A DNA stretch of 64,000 nt from Methylobacterium sp. E-045 (GCF_022829685.1 NZ_JAKSYE010000125.1:310001-374000), one strand, 5' to 3'. Counted from the first letter of the stretch, positions 38,842 through 52,159 are shown. Translations and numbers: made by a program. The notes: generated by a model not told the origin, from the sequence alone.

Positions 38842-39876
38842 TCATGCGGAGGCGGCAACGGGCGTGAGTTCGAGCATGTCGCGAATGGTCCGCATCAGGT
38901 CGTGCCGCGCCATGTCGTGCGCGAGATCGACGGCGGCCGCGAAACCGTGAGCGTCCTCCGAGCCGTGGCTCTTGATGACGATACCCTCCAGACCGAGGAA
39001 GACGCCGCCATTGGCCCGGCTCGGGTTCATCTTGTCGCGCAGGGCCTTGAAGGCCTGCCGGGCGAAGAAGTAGCCGATCTTGGCCGACAGGGTCCGGCTC
39101 ATGGCCGCGCGCAGGTAGCTGGCGATCTGCTTGGCGGTGCCCTCCGCGGTCTTCAGGGCGATGTTGCCGGTAAAGCCCTCGGTGACCACCACGTCGACGG
39201 TGCCCTTGCCGAGGTCGTTGCCCTCGACGAAGCCGTGATAGGCGAGGTTCGGCAGGTCGGTCTCGCGCAGGCGCCGCGCGGCTTCCTTCACCGCCTCGTT
39301 CCCCTTCATCTCCTCGGTGCCGACATTGAGCAGGCCCACCGTCGGTTGATCGAGATCGAAGACGATCCTGGCCATGGCGGCACCCATCAGCGCCATCTCC
39401 ACCAGATGCTCTGCGTCGGTGCCGATGGTCGCCCCCACATCGAGGACGACGCTCTCGCCGCGTACGGTCGGCCACAGGCAGGCGATCGCCGGTCGCTCGA
39501 TGCCGGCCAGGGTCTTCAGGCAGATCTTCGACATGGCCATGAGCGCGCCGGTATTGCCGGCCGAGACGGCCGCATCGGCCTCCCCGTCCTTGACCGCCTG
39601 GATCGCGCGCCACATCGAGGATTTTCCGCGGCCCGAGCGGACCGCCTGGCTCGGCTTCTCGTCCATGGCGATCGCCACGGTGGTGTGGCGGATCTCCACG
39701 GCACCCTTCAGGCGCGGCTCGGCCGCCACCAGCGGGGTAAGGATGGCCTCGTCCCCGAACATCAGGAACGTCATCTCGGGATGGCGCTCGCGCGCGATGG
39801 CGGCGCCCGGCACCACGGTCGTGGGACCGTGATCGCCGCCCATGGCGTCGAGCGAGATGCACACTCTTTGAGACAT
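38842..39876 (-). CDS. plsX: Phosphate acyltransferase PlsX
   Basis: A 344-residue soluble enzyme that makes acyl-phosphate from acyl-ACP for glycerolipid synthesis via PlsY. Starts [12 protein letters not shown], the family signature, and keeps the conserved GNTGALM segment. Head of the plsX-fabH-ihfA-merR run, downstream of yceD. The 250-bp gap upstream may contain its own promoter. Confidence 0.95.
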   Translation of the reverse strand: MSQRVCISLDAMGGDHGPTTVVPGAAIARERHPEMTFLMFGDEAILTPLVAAEPRLKGAVEIRHTTVAIAMDEKPSQAVRSGRGKSSMWRAIQAVKDGEADAAVSAGNTGALMAMSKICLKTLAGIERPAIACLWPTVRGESVVLDVGATIGTDAEHLVEMALMGAAMARIVFDLDQPTVGLLNVGTEEMKGNEAVKEAARRLRETDLPNLAYHGFVEGNDLGKGTVDVVVTEGFTGNIALKTAEGTAKQIASYLRAAMSRTLSAKIGYFFARQAFKALRDKMNPSRANGGVFLGLEGIVIKSHGSEDAHGFAAAVDLAHDMARHDLMRTIRDMLELTPVAASA

Positions 39877-40126
39877 GTGGTTCGGCCGGAGGCCTCTTTC
39901 AGGACGGGCAGACCCTTCTTGGCGAAGGGCCGGGCGAAGGATCGACGGGACGCCCTTCGGCGTGAAGGGATGGATGAGAGGCCTGGACCCGCATCGGCGG
40001 GCCCCTCCTCGGCGCGGCGGAAAATAGCGGTTCGAGCCCGGCGGGCAAACGAAATCTCAGTTTTTCCGGAATCCGCGGTTCGATGCCGGCTCCGTCACCC
40101 CGATCCTGCGCGGCCCGGGCCGGGCG
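39877..40126. other. 250-bp intergenic region between yceD and plsX
   Basis: No gene is seen. In many bacteria rpmF (ribosomal protein L32) lies between yceD and plsX, but no L32-like frame exists here. The region contains several GGGC/GCCC-rich partly self-complementary stretches without a T-run. It may hold a plsX promoter. Confidence 0.5.
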
Positions 40127-40633
40127 TCAGGCATCGTCGCCCTTCAACGTCTTGAGGATCGCCAGCGGCGATTCCCGCTCCTCGGCCACCGGCTCGAAGG
40201 CGATACCGGGCTTGCGCGGATAGGGATCGAGGCCGAGGGCCAGGAACTCGGCGGTGACCTGCCCCAGGTCGATCGTGCCGTTGACGATCGGATCCGGGAT
40301 ATCGGCCTCCTCGTCGCTGGCTTCCTTCTCCGGGTCGCGATCGCTGAACACGATCTCGACGGGTTCGGAGACCTCCGCCTCGAACGGTTCGAGGCTGATC
40401 GTGCAGACCTGGGTGACGACGGCCGAGACCGTACCGGTGATGACGAGGTGAGCGGACGTCCCGCTCCATTCCAGCCGGCCCACGAGGTCGCGGACGGCCG
40501 GGATGCGGAAATCCGCGGCCAGGGCCGCCTCTTCCTCCGGTGTCGCCTTGATGACGATTCCGGCCCTGTCCCTGGGCAGGCGGTCGACCCGGAATGGCCG
40601 CGACAGGGGCCCGGCCGTCGACTTTGCCGTCAT
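40127..40633 (-). CDS. YceD/DUF177 family protein (23S rRNA accumulation)
   Basis: A 168-residue DUF177 protein. The central ITGTVSAVVTQVCTISLEPF segment and acidic FSDRDPEKE stretch are typical of YceD. Plant and E. coli relatives support 23S rRNA accumulation. It starts one base after the stop of the bc1 chaperone gene, so they are translated from one message. rpmF, the usual partner, is not adjacent. Confidence 0.85.
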   Translation of the reverse strand: MTAKSTAGPLSRPFRVDRLPRDRAGIVIKATPEEEAALAADFRIPAVRDLVGRLEWSGTSAHLVITGTVSAVVTQVCTISLEPFEAEVSEPVEIVFSDRDPEKEASDEEADIPDPIVNGTIDLGQVTAEFLALGLDPYPRKPGIAFEPVAEERESPLAILKTLKGDDA

Positions 40634-40634
40634 G

Positions 40635-41189
40635 TCAGATATCTCCCGATTGGTTGAGGTTCAGCGGGGATGGGAAGCCCGGCCCGTGCGATACGAGCCG
40701 GTCGAGGTCGCGTCCATCGAGGAGATCGACGCTTCTCAGCACGTAGCGGGCGAGGCCCGCACCCGCCTCCGGCATGTCGGTGCCGATGACGTTGCGCGCC
40801 AGGGCGGCCTTGAGGCCGTCCTCGTCCCGCGCATCCAGGGCGCCGTCATAGCCCGCCGCGCGACCGTAGAAGGCCGCTCCCAGCTTCTTCATGCGCTTGG
40901 GCACGCCGAAATCCCCCACGCCGAGTTCGCGCAACGAGGCATCGAGCTGAAGGAAGACTGCGTTCACCAGATCCTGGGCGATGTCCGCCGCCGGCGGCGG
41001 CAGCTGGTTCATCCGTCGCAGGACCAGGATGACGTGGAGCGTCAGGCACTCGAAGCGGCCTTCCACGCTGTCGGGCACACCGAGACCGGTATAGAGGGCC
41101 GGCACCCGCGAGGCCTCGTTGATCCGCAGGTGCAACGCCTCGACGACGCTGGCGCGGGCGGAGCCGCGCTTGAAGAATCGCGCGATCAT
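40635..41189 (-). CDS. Ubiquinol-cytochrome c chaperone (CBP3 family)
   Basis: A 184-residue protein of the family that includes mitochondrial CBP3/UQCC1, an assembly factor for cytochrome b of the bc1 complex. The segment FECLTLHVILVLRRMNQ followed by AQDLVNAVFLQLDASLRELGVGD is typical. The ATG complementary to 41187-41189 gives MIARFFKRG, a better N-terminus than the longer open frame. The bc1 structural genes lie about 5 kb away, not in this operon. Divergent from bamE. Confidence 0.88.
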   Translation of the reverse strand: MIARFFKRGSARASVVEALHLRINEASRVPALYTGLGVPDSVEGRFECLTLHVILVLRRMNQLPPPAADIAQDLVNAVFLQLDASLRELGVGDFGVPKRMKKLGAAFYGRAAGYDGALDARDEDGLKAALARNVIGTDMPEAGAGLARYVLRSVDLLDGRDLDRLVSHGPGFPSPLNLNQSGDI

Positions 41190-41362
41190 GCCGTCCACCG
41201 GAGGCGAGAGGGGTGTGGCCGAGCTTGCCTTGTCAAAACCATAACCTCGCGGTACGGCAACCGGCAGCCACGGCGCAAGCTCCACCGGACCGTACAGGTG
41301 GGGATCAGCGCCGGGCCATGACGCTCACGCGTCGTGTTGTCTCAACGGATCAAGGGTGGCTG

Positions 41363-41860
41363 ATGTCGCGCCGTTTCGTCTCGTCGATCAGCCGTCTCGC
41401 CGTCATCGGCTTCGTCGGTGTGGGAATCTCCGGTTGCATCGGTGAAGACCTCCGCCACGGATACCAGATCGATCAGGCCGCCCTCGCCACGGTGAAGCCG
41501 GGCATGAGCGCGGAGCAGGTCCTCCAGATCCTCGGCTCCCCGTCCACGGTCTCCACCGTCGGCAACAAGACCTGGTACTACATCACCCAGAACTCGCGCC
41601 GGACGGTGCTGTTCCTCGGTGAGCGGGTGGAGGACCAGAAGGTCACCACCGTCTATTTTAACGCCGCCTTCAAGGTGGAGCGCATCGCCCTCTACGGCCT
41701 GCAGGACGGCAAGGTGTTCGACTTCATCGAGCGCACGACGCCGACCAGCGGCGCGGATCGCGCCTTCCTCGGCCAGCTGTTCCGCGGCCTCACCAAGTAC
41801 GAGCCGTTCGGCAGCGGCTCGGGCACGAGCATCGTGCCGGGTGCCAAGAACGGCCTCTAG
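41363..41860 (+). CDS. bamE: Outer membrane protein assembly factor BamE
   Basis: A 165-residue lipoprotein. Signal peptide followed by the lipobox ISGC (C25), then the SmpA/OmlA fold with GMSAEQVLQILGSPS and TVGNKTWYYI. BamE is an accessory lipoprotein of the BAM complex that inserts beta-barrel proteins in the outer membrane. ATG at 41363. Stands alone, with a bidirectional terminator directly after it. Confidence 0.93.
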   Translation: MSRRFVSSISRLAVIGFVGVGISGCIGEDLRHGYQIDQAALATVKPGMSAEQVLQILGSPSTVSTVGNKTWYYITQNSRRTVLFLGERVEDQKVTTVYFNAAFKVERIALYGLQDGKVFDFIERTTPTSGADRAFLGQLFRGLTKYEPFGSGSGTSIVPGAKNGL

Positions 41861-41885
41861 CGCAGCAGCTATTCAAGCGAATTGA

Positions 41886-41919
41886 AAAAGCCGCGCGCCC
41901 CATGGGGCGCGCGGCTTTT
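41886..41919. terminator. Bidirectional terminator between bamE and hisA
   Basis: AAAAGCCGCGCGCCCC (41886-41901) pairs perfectly with 41904-41919 around a two-base centre, giving A-run, GC-rich stem and T-run in both directions. It lies between the converging bamE (plus) and hisA (minus) genes. Confidence 0.92.
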
Positions 41920-41952
41920 CCGTGTCGATCGCGACGGTGGAACGACGAAAGC

Positions 41953-42690
41953 CTAGGCGGCCGCCTTTCGGGCGATGGCGGCGAGGGCCTCGCGCGGGTC
42001 GATGCGACCGTCATAGAGCGCCCGCCCGGTGATCGCGCCGGCCAGCATCGCGCAGTCCGGCTCCAGCAGGCGATGGACGTCCTCGATGGAGGCCAGCCCG
42101 CCCGAGGCGATGACCGGGATCGTGACGGCCTGCGCCAGGGCGAGGGTCATCTCGATGTTGAGCCCCTTGAGGATGCCGTCGCGGGCGATGTCGGTGTAGA
42201 TGATTGCGGCCACGCCGGCATCCTCGAACCGCCGTCCGAGTTCCTCGGCCGTCGTGCTGGAGGTCTTCGCCCAGCCTTCCACCGCCACGCGGCCGTCCTT
42301 GGCATCGACACCGACGGCGATCTTGCCCGGATACAGGCGGGCCGCCTCGCGCACGAAAGCCGGGTCGCGCACGGCGGCCGTGCCGATGATGACCCGGCTC
42401 ACACCCTTCTCGATCCAGGCCTCGACGGTGCGCATCTCGCGGATGCCGCCGCCGAGCTGAACCGGAAGGTTGGTGCGGGCGAGGATGGCATCGACGGCCG
42501 ACGCGTTCATCGGTGCGCCGGCGAAGGCGCCGTCGAGATCGACCACGTGAAGCCAGGAGAAGCCCTGCTCCTCGAACACGCTCGCCTGAGCGGCCGGATC
42601 GTCGCTGAACACGATGGCTTGCGCCATGTCTCCCTGGACGAGGCGAACGCAGCGCCCTTCCTTGAGATCGATCGCCGGAAACAGGATCAC
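41953..42690 (-). CDS. hisA: Phosphoribosylformimino-5-aminoimidazole carboxamide ribotide isomerase
   Basis: HisA, a 245-residue TIM barrel that performs an Amadori isomerisation in histidine synthesis. N-terminal [14 protein letters not shown] holds the catalytic Asp; the second Asp lies in the IYTDIARDG loop. GTG start. It is the last gene of the local his run: the usual hisF neighbour is missing and a terminator follows 34 bases after the stop. Confidence 0.95.
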   Translation of the reverse strand: MILFPAIDLKEGRCVRLVQGDMAQAIVFSDDPAAQASVFEEQGFSWLHVVDLDGAFAGAPMNASAVDAILARTNLPVQLGGGIREMRTVEAWIEKGVSRVIIGTAAVRDPAFVREAARLYPGKIAVGVDAKDGRVAVEGWAKTSSTTAEELGRRFEDAGVAAIIYTDIARDGILKGLNIEMTLALAQAVTIPVIASGGLASIEDVHRLLEPDCAMLAGAITGRALYDGRIDPREALAAIARKAAA

Positions 42691-42732
42691 GGTGGATGTC
42701 GCTTTCTGAATGTCGATGGGCCGATGGGCCGG

Positions 42733-43392
42733 TTACGGGCGCCAACGCAGGAAGTTCGCGAGGAGTGCCAGACCGAGATGCTGACTCTTCTCGGGATGGA
42801 ACTGGGTTCCGGCCACGTTGTCGCGTGCCACCAAAGCGGTGACCGGACCGCCGTATTCGCTCTCGGCGACGACATCCGTCCGGTCCACCGGATCGAGGGC
42901 GTAGCTGTGGACGAAATAGGCGTGCAGCCCATCCTCCCCCGTATGGATGCCGTCGAGGAGGGCATGCGGCCGCTCGGACCGGAGGGTGTTCCAACCCATA
43001 TGCGGGATCTTCAGGGCGGGGTCGGACGGGCGGATCTGGCGAACGTCGCCCGCGATCCAGCCCAGCCCCGGGGTGGTCTCGTATTCGAGGCCCCGGCTGG
43101 CGAGGAGCTGCATGCCGACGCAGATGCCGAGGAACGGGCGGCCTCGCTCATGTGCCGCACGCGTCATCGCCTCCACCATGCCGTCGACGGAATCGAGGCC
43201 CTTGCGGCAATCGGCATAGGCACCGACACCGGGGAGCACCACGCGGTCGGCAGAGGCCACCACCTCCGGGTCGCTGGTGACGACGATGCGGGTCGTGCTC
43301 AATCTGGCTTCCCGCCCCGCCCGCTCGAAGGCCTTCGCCGCCGAGTGCAGATTGCCCGACCCATAATCGATGATCGCTACGGTCTCGGACAT
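42733..43392 (-). CDS. hisH: Imidazole glycerol phosphate synthase, glutaminase subunit
   Basis: HisH, a 219-residue class I glutamine amidotransferase. Nucleophile C91 lies in GICVGMQ; the His-Glu dyad is in QFHPEKSQ. It feeds ammonia to HisF, which is not in the window. Its ATG shares a base with the DUF2628 stop (TGATG), implying coupling. Confidence 0.94.
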   Translation of the reverse strand: MSETVAIIDYGSGNLHSAAKAFERAGREARLSTTRIVVTSDPEVVASADRVVLPGVGAYADCRKGLDSVDGMVEAMTRAAHERGRPFLGICVGMQLLASRGLEYETTPGLGWIAGDVRQIRPSDPALKIPHMGWNTLRSERPHALLDGIHTGEDGLHAYFVHSYALDPVDRTDVVAESEYGGPVTALVARDNVAGTQFHPEKSQHLGLALLANFLRWRP

Positions 43393-43880
43393 CACGAACG
43401 ACGGGGCTCAGCGAAGGGAAACATGCCGATGGCGGTCTCGCTCGGACGCACCGTGGCCGTGGAATAGGCGCTCGGACCCGGCCGGATCACCGCGGGCGTG
43501 GCCAGCCAGCGGTTCACGGCCTTGATTTCGGCGTCCTCGACGGACTCGGCGACGACGGCATCGCGGGCGGGGCGACCGCGCCTGGCATAGGTCCAGCGGC
43601 GCAGGCTGGACGCCTCCATCCCCACGAGGAGGAGGAGCAGGACCGTGACGAGGAAGCCCGAGACGGTGCCGAGGCCCAGAAACCGTCCGGCGAAACCGGC
43701 GGCCACCAACAGAGCCAGCACGCCGAGCCCCGCCAGCCAGAGCCGGTGGAAGAAGAACCAGAGCGGACCGAAGACGAAGGCCCGGAGCGAGAAGCCGTCC
43801 GGGACCAGGATGGCATTCTCGAGGCCGTGAGATTCGCCCGCGATGGCATCCGACGACAGATGGAACGTGTAGGTGCGCAT
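43392..43880 (-). CDS. DUF2628 small membrane protein
   Basis: A 162-residue protein with about three membrane helices (around residues 33-55 and 60-90) after a short N-terminal soluble part; the [10 protein letters not shown] segment is typical of DUF2628. In Rhizobiales it sits between hisB and hisH, as here. No role in histidine synthesis has been shown. Function unknown. Confidence 0.8.
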   Translation of the reverse strand: MRTYTFHLSSDAIAGESHGLENAILVPDGFSLRAFVFGPLWFFFHRLWLAGLGVLALLVAAGFAGRFLGLGTVSGFLVTVLLLLLVGMEASSLRRWTYARRGRPARDAVVAESVEDAEIKAVNRWLATPAVIRPGPSAYSTATVRPSETAIGMFPFAEPRRS

Positions 43881-43913
43881 GCGTGTGTCCGCCTCTTTCC
43901 GCCCGTGAGAGCC

Positions 43914-44519
43914 CTACAGAGACCCCTTCGTCGAGGGGATGCGACCATCCTCGCGCGGATCGACCACAACGGCTTTCCGCAAGGCGCGGGCCAAGCCCTT
44001 GAAGCAGCTCTCCGCGATATGGTGCGCGTTGTCACCGTACAAGGTCTCCACATGCAGGGTGATCCCGGCATTCATGGCGAAGGCCTGGAACCACTCGCGC
44101 ACCAGCTCGGTGTCGAATTGCCCGATCTTCTCCGCCTTGAACGTGGTGCGGAAGACGAGGAACGGCCTCCCGGAAATGTCGATGGAGACCCGTGTCAGCG
44201 CTTCGTCCATGGGCAGATGGATGTCCGCGTAGCGGGCAATGCCGCGCTTGTCGCCCAGCGCCTGGGCGAAGGCCTGACCGAGGGCGATTCCGGTATCCTC
44301 GACGGTGTGGTGGTGATCCACGTGGAGGTCGCCGGTGACCTTGGCCTCCACGTCGAACAGCCCGTGCCGGGCGAAGAGCTCCAGCATATGATCGAAGAAC
44401 CCGACTCCCGTCGAAATCGTCGCCTTGCCGGTTCCATCGAGCCCGAGGGACACGCTGACGTCGGTCTCCGCCGTGCGGCGGCTGATGCTCGCGGAACGCA
44501 TCGTCGAGGGGTCGCTCAT
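43914..44519 (-). CDS. hisB: Imidazoleglycerol-phosphate dehydratase
   Basis: HisB (monofunctional), 201 residues, dehydrates imidazoleglycerol phosphate. Metal-binding motifs are present: [21 protein letters not shown] and the C-terminal [13 protein letters not shown]. First gene of the local his block and immediately upstream of DUF2628. The open frame extends to 44606, but the ATG at 44519 ([10 protein letters not shown]) matches family length. Confidence 0.95.
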   Translation of the reverse strand: MSDPSTMRSASISRRTAETDVSVSLGLDGTGKATISTGVGFFDHMLELFARHGLFDVEAKVTGDLHVDHHHTVEDTGIALGQAFAQALGDKRGIARYADIHLPMDEALTRVSIDISGRPFLVFRTTFKAEKIGQFDTELVREWFQAFAMNAGITLHVETLYGDNAHHIAESCFKGLARALRKAVVVDPREDGRIPSTKGSL

Positions 44520-44697
44520 GGTTTGACCGTCACGTGAAGGGCCGTCTTTGGAAGGATCGGCCGAAAGACCGATGGCACGGCCCGGCCCGATGCCGGACGG
44601 CGACACCGGTCCATCGATCCGGATGGGATATCGGGATCAACGCTCTAGAGGCAAATACCGTCCTCTGGAAAGGCCTCGCCATCGAATGCCGGGTCGG

Positions 44698-45573
<876 letters not shown>

Positions 45574-45633
45574 GCCGAATCTCCTGTCGTCGTCTCGATG
45601 GCGCGCCGGGCGTGCCGTCACGGTGGAAACGAA

Positions 45634-45659
45634 AACGGGCCCGCGCCAGCGAGCCCGTT
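45634..45659 (-). terminator. Terminator of the petABC operon
   Basis: On the minus strand AACGGGC pairs with GCCCGTT over a 12-base loop and is followed by a T-rich stretch (TTCGTTTCC). It starts about 25 bases after the cytochrome c1 stop. Confidence 0.7.
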
Positions 45660-45683
45660 CGTCGTGATCCGCCTTTAAGGGGC

Positions 45684-46592
45684 TCAGCTCGTCTTGTGAA
45701 GCTCCGGCTGCAGGCCGTGAGCCTCGCCGCCCACATCCGCCCAGACCTTCTTCTTCACGTAGTAGAGGAGGCCCGACAGGATGATCAGGAACAGGATCAC
45801 GCGGAAGCCCAGGGCCTTGCGGGCCTCCATGTGCGGCTCGGCGGCCCAGGACATGAAGGCCGCCACGTCGTGGGAATATTGCTCCGTCGTCTCGGGAACG
45901 ACGGGATTGCCGTCGGCGCCCTTGGCGTAGGTCACCTGCCCGTCGCTGATGGGCTTTGCCATCGCGATGAGGTGGCCGGGATAGTACTTGTTGTAGTTCG
46001 TGCCCGCCGGCACATCCATTCCCTTCGGGGCGTCCTCGTAGCCGTTCAAGAGCGCGTGGATATAGTCGACGCCCTGCTCCGAATAACCGATGAAGGGCAT
46101 CGCATCGAAGATGAAATACGGGAAGCCGCGCTCGTAGGTGCGGGCCTTGGCCAGGACCGAGAAATCGGGCGGGGCCTTGCCGCCATTGGCGGCGGCGGCG
46201 GCCTTTTCGTTCGGGAAGGGCGCCGGGAAGGCGTCGGCCGGACGGCCGGGCCGCTCGAACATGTCACCCGAATCGTTGGGGCCGTCCTTGATCTTGTACT
46301 CGGCCGCCAGAGCCTTGACCTGACCCGCCGTGAAGCCCGGCCCGCCATGCTCGGCGAGGTTGCGGAACTTCACGAGGTTCATGCTGTGGCAGTTCGAGCA
46401 GACCTCCCGGTAGATCTGGAAGCCGCGCTGGAGCTGGGCCTCGTCGAACTTTCCGAAGATTCCGGCGAAGCTCCACTTCTCGCGGGGCGGGTTCGGGGTC
46501 GAGTGGCCGTCCTCGGCGCCGGCCGAAGCCGAGCCGAGGAGGATCGCCACGAGGGTGGCGGCGAGGATGCGCGATGTGTTCATGCTGCTCAC
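45684..46592 (-). CDS. petC: Cytochrome c1 of the bc1 complex
   Basis: A ~300-residue c-type cytochrome, one of three subunits of ubiquinol-cytochrome c reductase. It has a signal peptide, the heme motif CSNCH in the RGFQIYREVCSNCHSMNL stretch, a C-terminal membrane anchor (VILFLIILSGLLYYV) and a short cytosolic tail. The GTG at 46592 is favoured by GAGGTG six bases upstream; the ATG at 46583 is the alternative. Not fused to cytochrome b, unlike the fbcH gene of Bradyrhizobium. Confidence 0.93.
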   Translation of the reverse strand: MSSMNTSRILAATLVAILLGSASAGAEDGHSTPNPPREKWSFAGIFGKFDEAQLQRGFQIYREVCSNCHSMNLVKFRNLAEHGGPGFTAGQVKALAAEYKIKDGPNDSGDMFERPGRPADAFPAPFPNEKAAAAANGGKAPPDFSVLAKARTYERGFPYFIFDAMPFIGYSEQGVDYIHALLNGYEDAPKGMDVPAGTNYNKYYPGHLIAMAKPISDGQVTYAKGADGNPVVPETTEQYSHDVAAFMSWAAEPHMEARKALGFRVILFLIILSGLLYYVKKKVWADVGGEAHGLQPELHKTS

Positions 46593-46602
46593 GATCCGCA
46601 CC

Positions 46603-47886
46603 TCAACCCTTCGACGATGGCGCGGCGGCCGCACCGGCTGGCAAGCCCGAACCGCCATATTGCGGATGCGGTCCGGTCACGCTCTCCAGGATCGATCCCG
46701 GCATGGCCTTCGGCGTCTCGAACAGCCCCACCAGCGGCATCACGATGAGGAAATGCGCAAAGTAGTAGGCGGTGCAGAGCCGCGAGGCGAGGACGTAACC
46801 GCCTTCCGGAGGCTTGGCGCCCAGCCAGCCGAGCACGACGCACACGGCCACGAACAGCCAGAAGAACTGGCGGTAGATCGGGCGGTAATTCGCCGAGCGG
46901 ACGCGGGACGTGTCGAGCCAGGGCGCGAAAGCGAGGATGATGACCGCGCTGAACATCAGGATGACGCCGCCGAGCTTGTCCGGCACCGCGCGAAGGATCG
47001 CGTAGAAGGGCAGGAAGTACCATTCCGGCACGATGTGAGCGGGAGTCACGGAGGCATTGGCGGGGACGTAATTGTCCGCATGCCCGAGGTAGTTCGGCTG
47101 GTAGAAGATCCAGTAGGCGAAGAAGACGAAGAACACGACGACGGCGAACACGTCCTTGATCGTCGCGTAGGGCGTGAACGGCACCGCGTCCTTGCCGGTC
47201 TTGATCGGGATGCCGGTCGGGTTGTTCTGGCCGGTGACGTGCAGCGCCCAGACGTGGAGGACCACGACGCCGAGGATCATGAACGGCAGGAGGTAGTGCA
47301 GCGAGAAGAAGCGGTTGATCGTCGGGTTGCCGACGGAATAGCCGCCCCAGAGCAGGCTCTGGATCGTGTCGCCGACGATCGGGATCGCGGCCAGGATGTT
47401 GGTGATGACGGTGGCGCCCCAGAAGCTCATCTGGCCCCACGGCAGGGTGTAGCCGAGGAAGGCGGTGGCCATCATCAGGAGGTAGATGATCACGCCCAGG
47501 ATATAGAGCACCTCGCGCGGGGCCTTGTACGACCCGTAATAGAGCGCGCGGAAGATGTGGACGTAGACGGCCACGAAGAACATCGAGGCGCCGTTGGCGT
47601 GCATGTAGCGCAGCAGCCAGCCGTAGTTCACGTCGCGCATGATGTGCTCGACGGAGTTGAAGGCGTTGCCGGCGGACGGGTCGTAATGCATCGCCAGCCA
47701 GATGCCGGTGACAATCTGCGACATCAGCATGGCCATCAGGATGGCGCCGAAGGTCCAGAAATAGTTGAGGTTCCGCGGGACCGGGAAGGCGATGAACGAC
47801 GAATGGACCAGCCCGACGATGGGCAGCCGCGATTCGAACCACTTGGCGATCCGACTCTTGGGGACGTAGGTGGCGTGACCGCTCAT
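46603..47886 (-). CDS. petB: Cytochrome b of the bc1 complex
   Basis: A 427-residue polytopic membrane protein that carries hemes bL and bH and the quinone sites. Features: [10 protein letters not shown] and [12 protein letters not shown] near the first heme-ligand helix, the Qo-site motif PEWYFLPFY, and eight membrane helices. The final ~25 residues form a short Gly/Ala/Pro-rich tail. Ends ten bases before cytochrome c1. Confidence 0.95.
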   Translation of the reverse strand: MSGHATYVPKSRIAKWFESRLPIVGLVHSSFIAFPVPRNLNYFWTFGAILMAMLMSQIVTGIWLAMHYDPSAGNAFNSVEHIMRDVNYGWLLRYMHANGASMFFVAVYVHIFRALYYGSYKAPREVLYILGVIIYLLMMATAFLGYTLPWGQMSFWGATVITNILAAIPIVGDTIQSLLWGGYSVGNPTINRFFSLHYLLPFMILGVVVLHVWALHVTGQNNPTGIPIKTGKDAVPFTPYATIKDVFAVVVFFVFFAYWIFYQPNYLGHADNYVPANASVTPAHIVPEWYFLPFYAILRAVPDKLGGVILMFSAVIILAFAPWLDTSRVRSANYRPIYRQFFWLFVAVCVVLGWLGAKPPEGGYVLASRLCTAYYFAHFLIVMPLVGLFETPKAMPGSILESVTGPHPQYGGSGLPAGAAAAPSSKG

Positions 47887-47983
47887 GTGGTTACCCGCTT
47901 CGAAGTCTGTTTCGCTCCGATCCGTCGCGTGCCCTCGCGCGCCGGACCTCCTCCCTCACCGCCCGAGGGCGATGGTCCCGAGA

Positions 47984-48553
47984 TCAGGCGACGGCCTTGC
48001 CGCCGTCTTCGCCGATCCGGATCTTGGTGTCGTTCAGGAACGCATAAGGGGGAACCGGCAGGTTGGTCGGCGCCGGTCCACGGCGTACGCGGCCGGACGT
48101 GTCGTAGAGCGAGCCGTGGCAGGGGCAGGACCAGCCTTCGTACTGGCCCTGATGCCCGATCGGGACGCAGCCGAGATGGGTGCAGTTGCCGTAAACCACG
48201 AGCCATTTGGCGTGGCCTTCCTTGACGCGGGCGGAGTCGGGCTGAGGGTCGATGAGCTCGCTGAGCTTCACGTCCTCCGATTCCTTGATCTCCTTCTCGG
48301 AGCGGCTCCGCACGAAGATCAGCTTGCCGCGCCAGAACACGTTGACGATCTGGCCCTCCTGGATCGGCGTGAGATCCACTTCGAGGGGGGCACCGGCGGC
48401 GATCACTTCCGCGTCGGGCGCCATCGACGCCACGAAGGGCCAGGCCAGGGCGCCGGCGCCCACGGCGAGGCCCGCACCGGTCGCCAGGAACAGAAAGTCG
48501 CGCCGGGAGCCTTCGGGGCCGGGCTCGGGAGGGGTGTTCGCCAAGATGGACAC
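47984..48553 (-). CDS. petA: Rieske iron-sulfur subunit of the bc1 complex
   Basis: A 189-residue subunit with a twin-Arg-like N-terminus (SRRDFLFLATGAG) serving as membrane anchor, and the [2Fe-2S] ligands in CTHLGC (C124, H126) and CPCHGS (C143, H146); C129 and C145 form the disulfide. First gene of petABC. GTG at 48553 starts the full frame, but a GGAG overlaps it; a TTG at 48544 is an alternative start. Promoter expected in 48554-48783. Confidence 0.95.
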   Translation of the reverse strand: MSILANTPPEPGPEGSRRDFLFLATGAGLAVGAGALAWPFVASMAPDAEVIAAGAPLEVDLTPIQEGQIVNVFWRGKLIFVRSRSEKEIKESEDVKLSELIDPQPDSARVKEGHAKWLVVYGNCTHLGCVPIGHQGQYEGWSCPCHGSLYDTSGRVRRGPAPTNLPVPPYAFLNDTKIRIGEDGGKAVA

Positions 48554-48662
48554 TCCGTCAGGGTGGCGCCGGTTCGACGACCCGCAAAGAGAGGACGCGC
48601 CGCTTCCATTCGCCGAGATTTAGAGGCGCTCGAAAGAAGCACGCAGCGCAGACGCAGACACG

Positions 48663-48682
48663 ATTGCACAGGTCTGTGCAAT
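48663..48682. promoter_or_regulatory. 20-bp perfect palindrome upstream of petA
   Basis: ATTGCACAG, two bases, then CTGTGCAAT. It lies about 110 bp upstream of the petA start within the 230-bp region between the MATE gene and petA. Size and symmetry suit a dimeric repressor or activator. It differs from the FNR/FixK box (TTGAT-N4-ATCAA). Regulator unknown. Confidence 0.45.
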
Positions 48683-48783
48683 GCGACCGGGCGTCACCCG
48701 AGGCGAGCCTTCTGAGGCGCATTTTTCTGGCACGTCAGATGCGAATTTGTCCAGGGTAGGTCCGTGACGGCAAACCGTATTCG

Positions 48784-50192
48784 TCACGGGGGCGAAACGA
48801 CGCTGCCGCTCAGCCAGAGCCAGCGCCGCACCAGCATCACCGCAACCACCGCCAATCCGGCGCAGAACCCCATCCAGATCCCCGATCCGCCGAAGCCGAG
48901 GCCCCAGGCGGCGAGGATGCCGGACGGAATGCCGACGATCCAGTAGCCGAACAGGGCGATGGCCATGGGAATGCGCGTGTCCTGCATCCCCCGCAGGGCG
49001 CCGAGGGCCACCGACTGGATGCCGTCCGCCATGGCGAAGAGCGCGGCAAAACCGATGAAGGTCACCGCATAGGGAATCACCGCGGCGTTGCCGGGGGCGT
49101 CGAGGTCGAGGAACAGCCCGATCAGCGGACGCGGCAGGGTCACCTGTGCCAGCGCGCACGCACTCATGAAGCCGAAGCCGAGGAGGATCGCGATGGTGCC
49201 GGCCCGGCGCATGGCCATGCGGTCCCCCGCCCCGAAGGCGCGGCCGACCCTCACCGTGGCGGCCTGACCGATGCCGTTGGGCACCATGAAGCAGATCGCG
49301 GCGATCTGGATCGTCACGGCATGGGCCGCGAGCGGCGCCGTGCCGAACAGACCCATGCCGAGGACGGCGGCCTCGAACAGGCTCGCCTCGGCGAGGCCCG
49401 TCGCCGCCATGGGCAGGCCGAGACGGAACATGGTCGCGAGGCGCGCGGCGTTGGGGCGCCAGACCCCGAGGAAGAGCCGCCGCCGCCGAAGGGACGGCGC
49501 CAGCGTCATTACGCCCACGAGGGCCGCGAGGGACAGGAACGCGGCCAGCGTCGTGGCGAGGCCGACGCCGACCAGGCCGAGGCCGAGAAGACCCGGCCCC
49601 TCGAAGGCGAGCCAGATCGCGAGCCCGACATTCACCGGCAGCGCCGCGAGGCTGATGGCGAGGGGCCAGCCGGGCCGCTCAAGGGCGGAAAGGCTGGCGC
49701 GCAGGGCCATGAAGGCCAGGGCCGGCCACATCGACCATTGCAGGGCCCGCATGTAGAGCCCGGCATCCTCGGCGAGCTTCGGTTGCTGCCCCATGGCCAG
49801 CAGCAGGGGTTCGGTGTGCCAGAGCGCCAGCATCACCGGGAGGACTGCGATGGTGACGGCCCAGAGGCCGGCTCCCACGATGCGGCGGACGTCGTGATCG
49901 GCGGTGTCGCCACGGCCGACCGCGCCCGCGATCAGGGGGGAGACCGCCGAGGCGAGGCCGATCCCGCAGATGAACAGGATGAAGTAGAGGCTCGTCGCCA
50001 GGGCGCCCGCCGCCAGCGGTTCCGCGCCGAGGCGGCCGAGGAGCACCACGTCGGCGGTGACGAGGCCGTGCTGCGCGAGGTTGGTGAGGATCAGCGGGGC
50101 GGCGAGCACCAGCGTCGCCCGCAACTCCGTCAGCCAGGGGCCGCGCGAGGGACGCCCCCGCTCGGCTGCCCCGGCGGTGAGATCGAGGGCGA

Positions 50193-50196
<4 letters not shown>
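48784..50196 (-). CDS. MATE family efflux transporter
   Basis: A 470-residue exporter with twelve membrane helices in two halves (starts ELRATLVLAAPLILTNLAQ; second half from MFRLGLPMAATGLAEA), typical of NorM/DinF-type MATE proteins that expel cationic compounds with Na+ or H+. Starts at a GTG that overlaps the stop of the ABC exporter gene (GTGA); the longer open frame to 52050 is the shadow of that gene. Substrate unknown. Confidence 0.9.
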
Positions 50197-52061
<1,865 letters not shown>

Positions 52062-52159
52062 GGTCTAGTCCGGTGTTGGAGGTCTGTCTCAGGTAGTCGG
52101 CCTTGACGGACCGCCAACCGTGAGGCGATGCCGCAGACGCAATGCAGCTGCCCGGTCCG

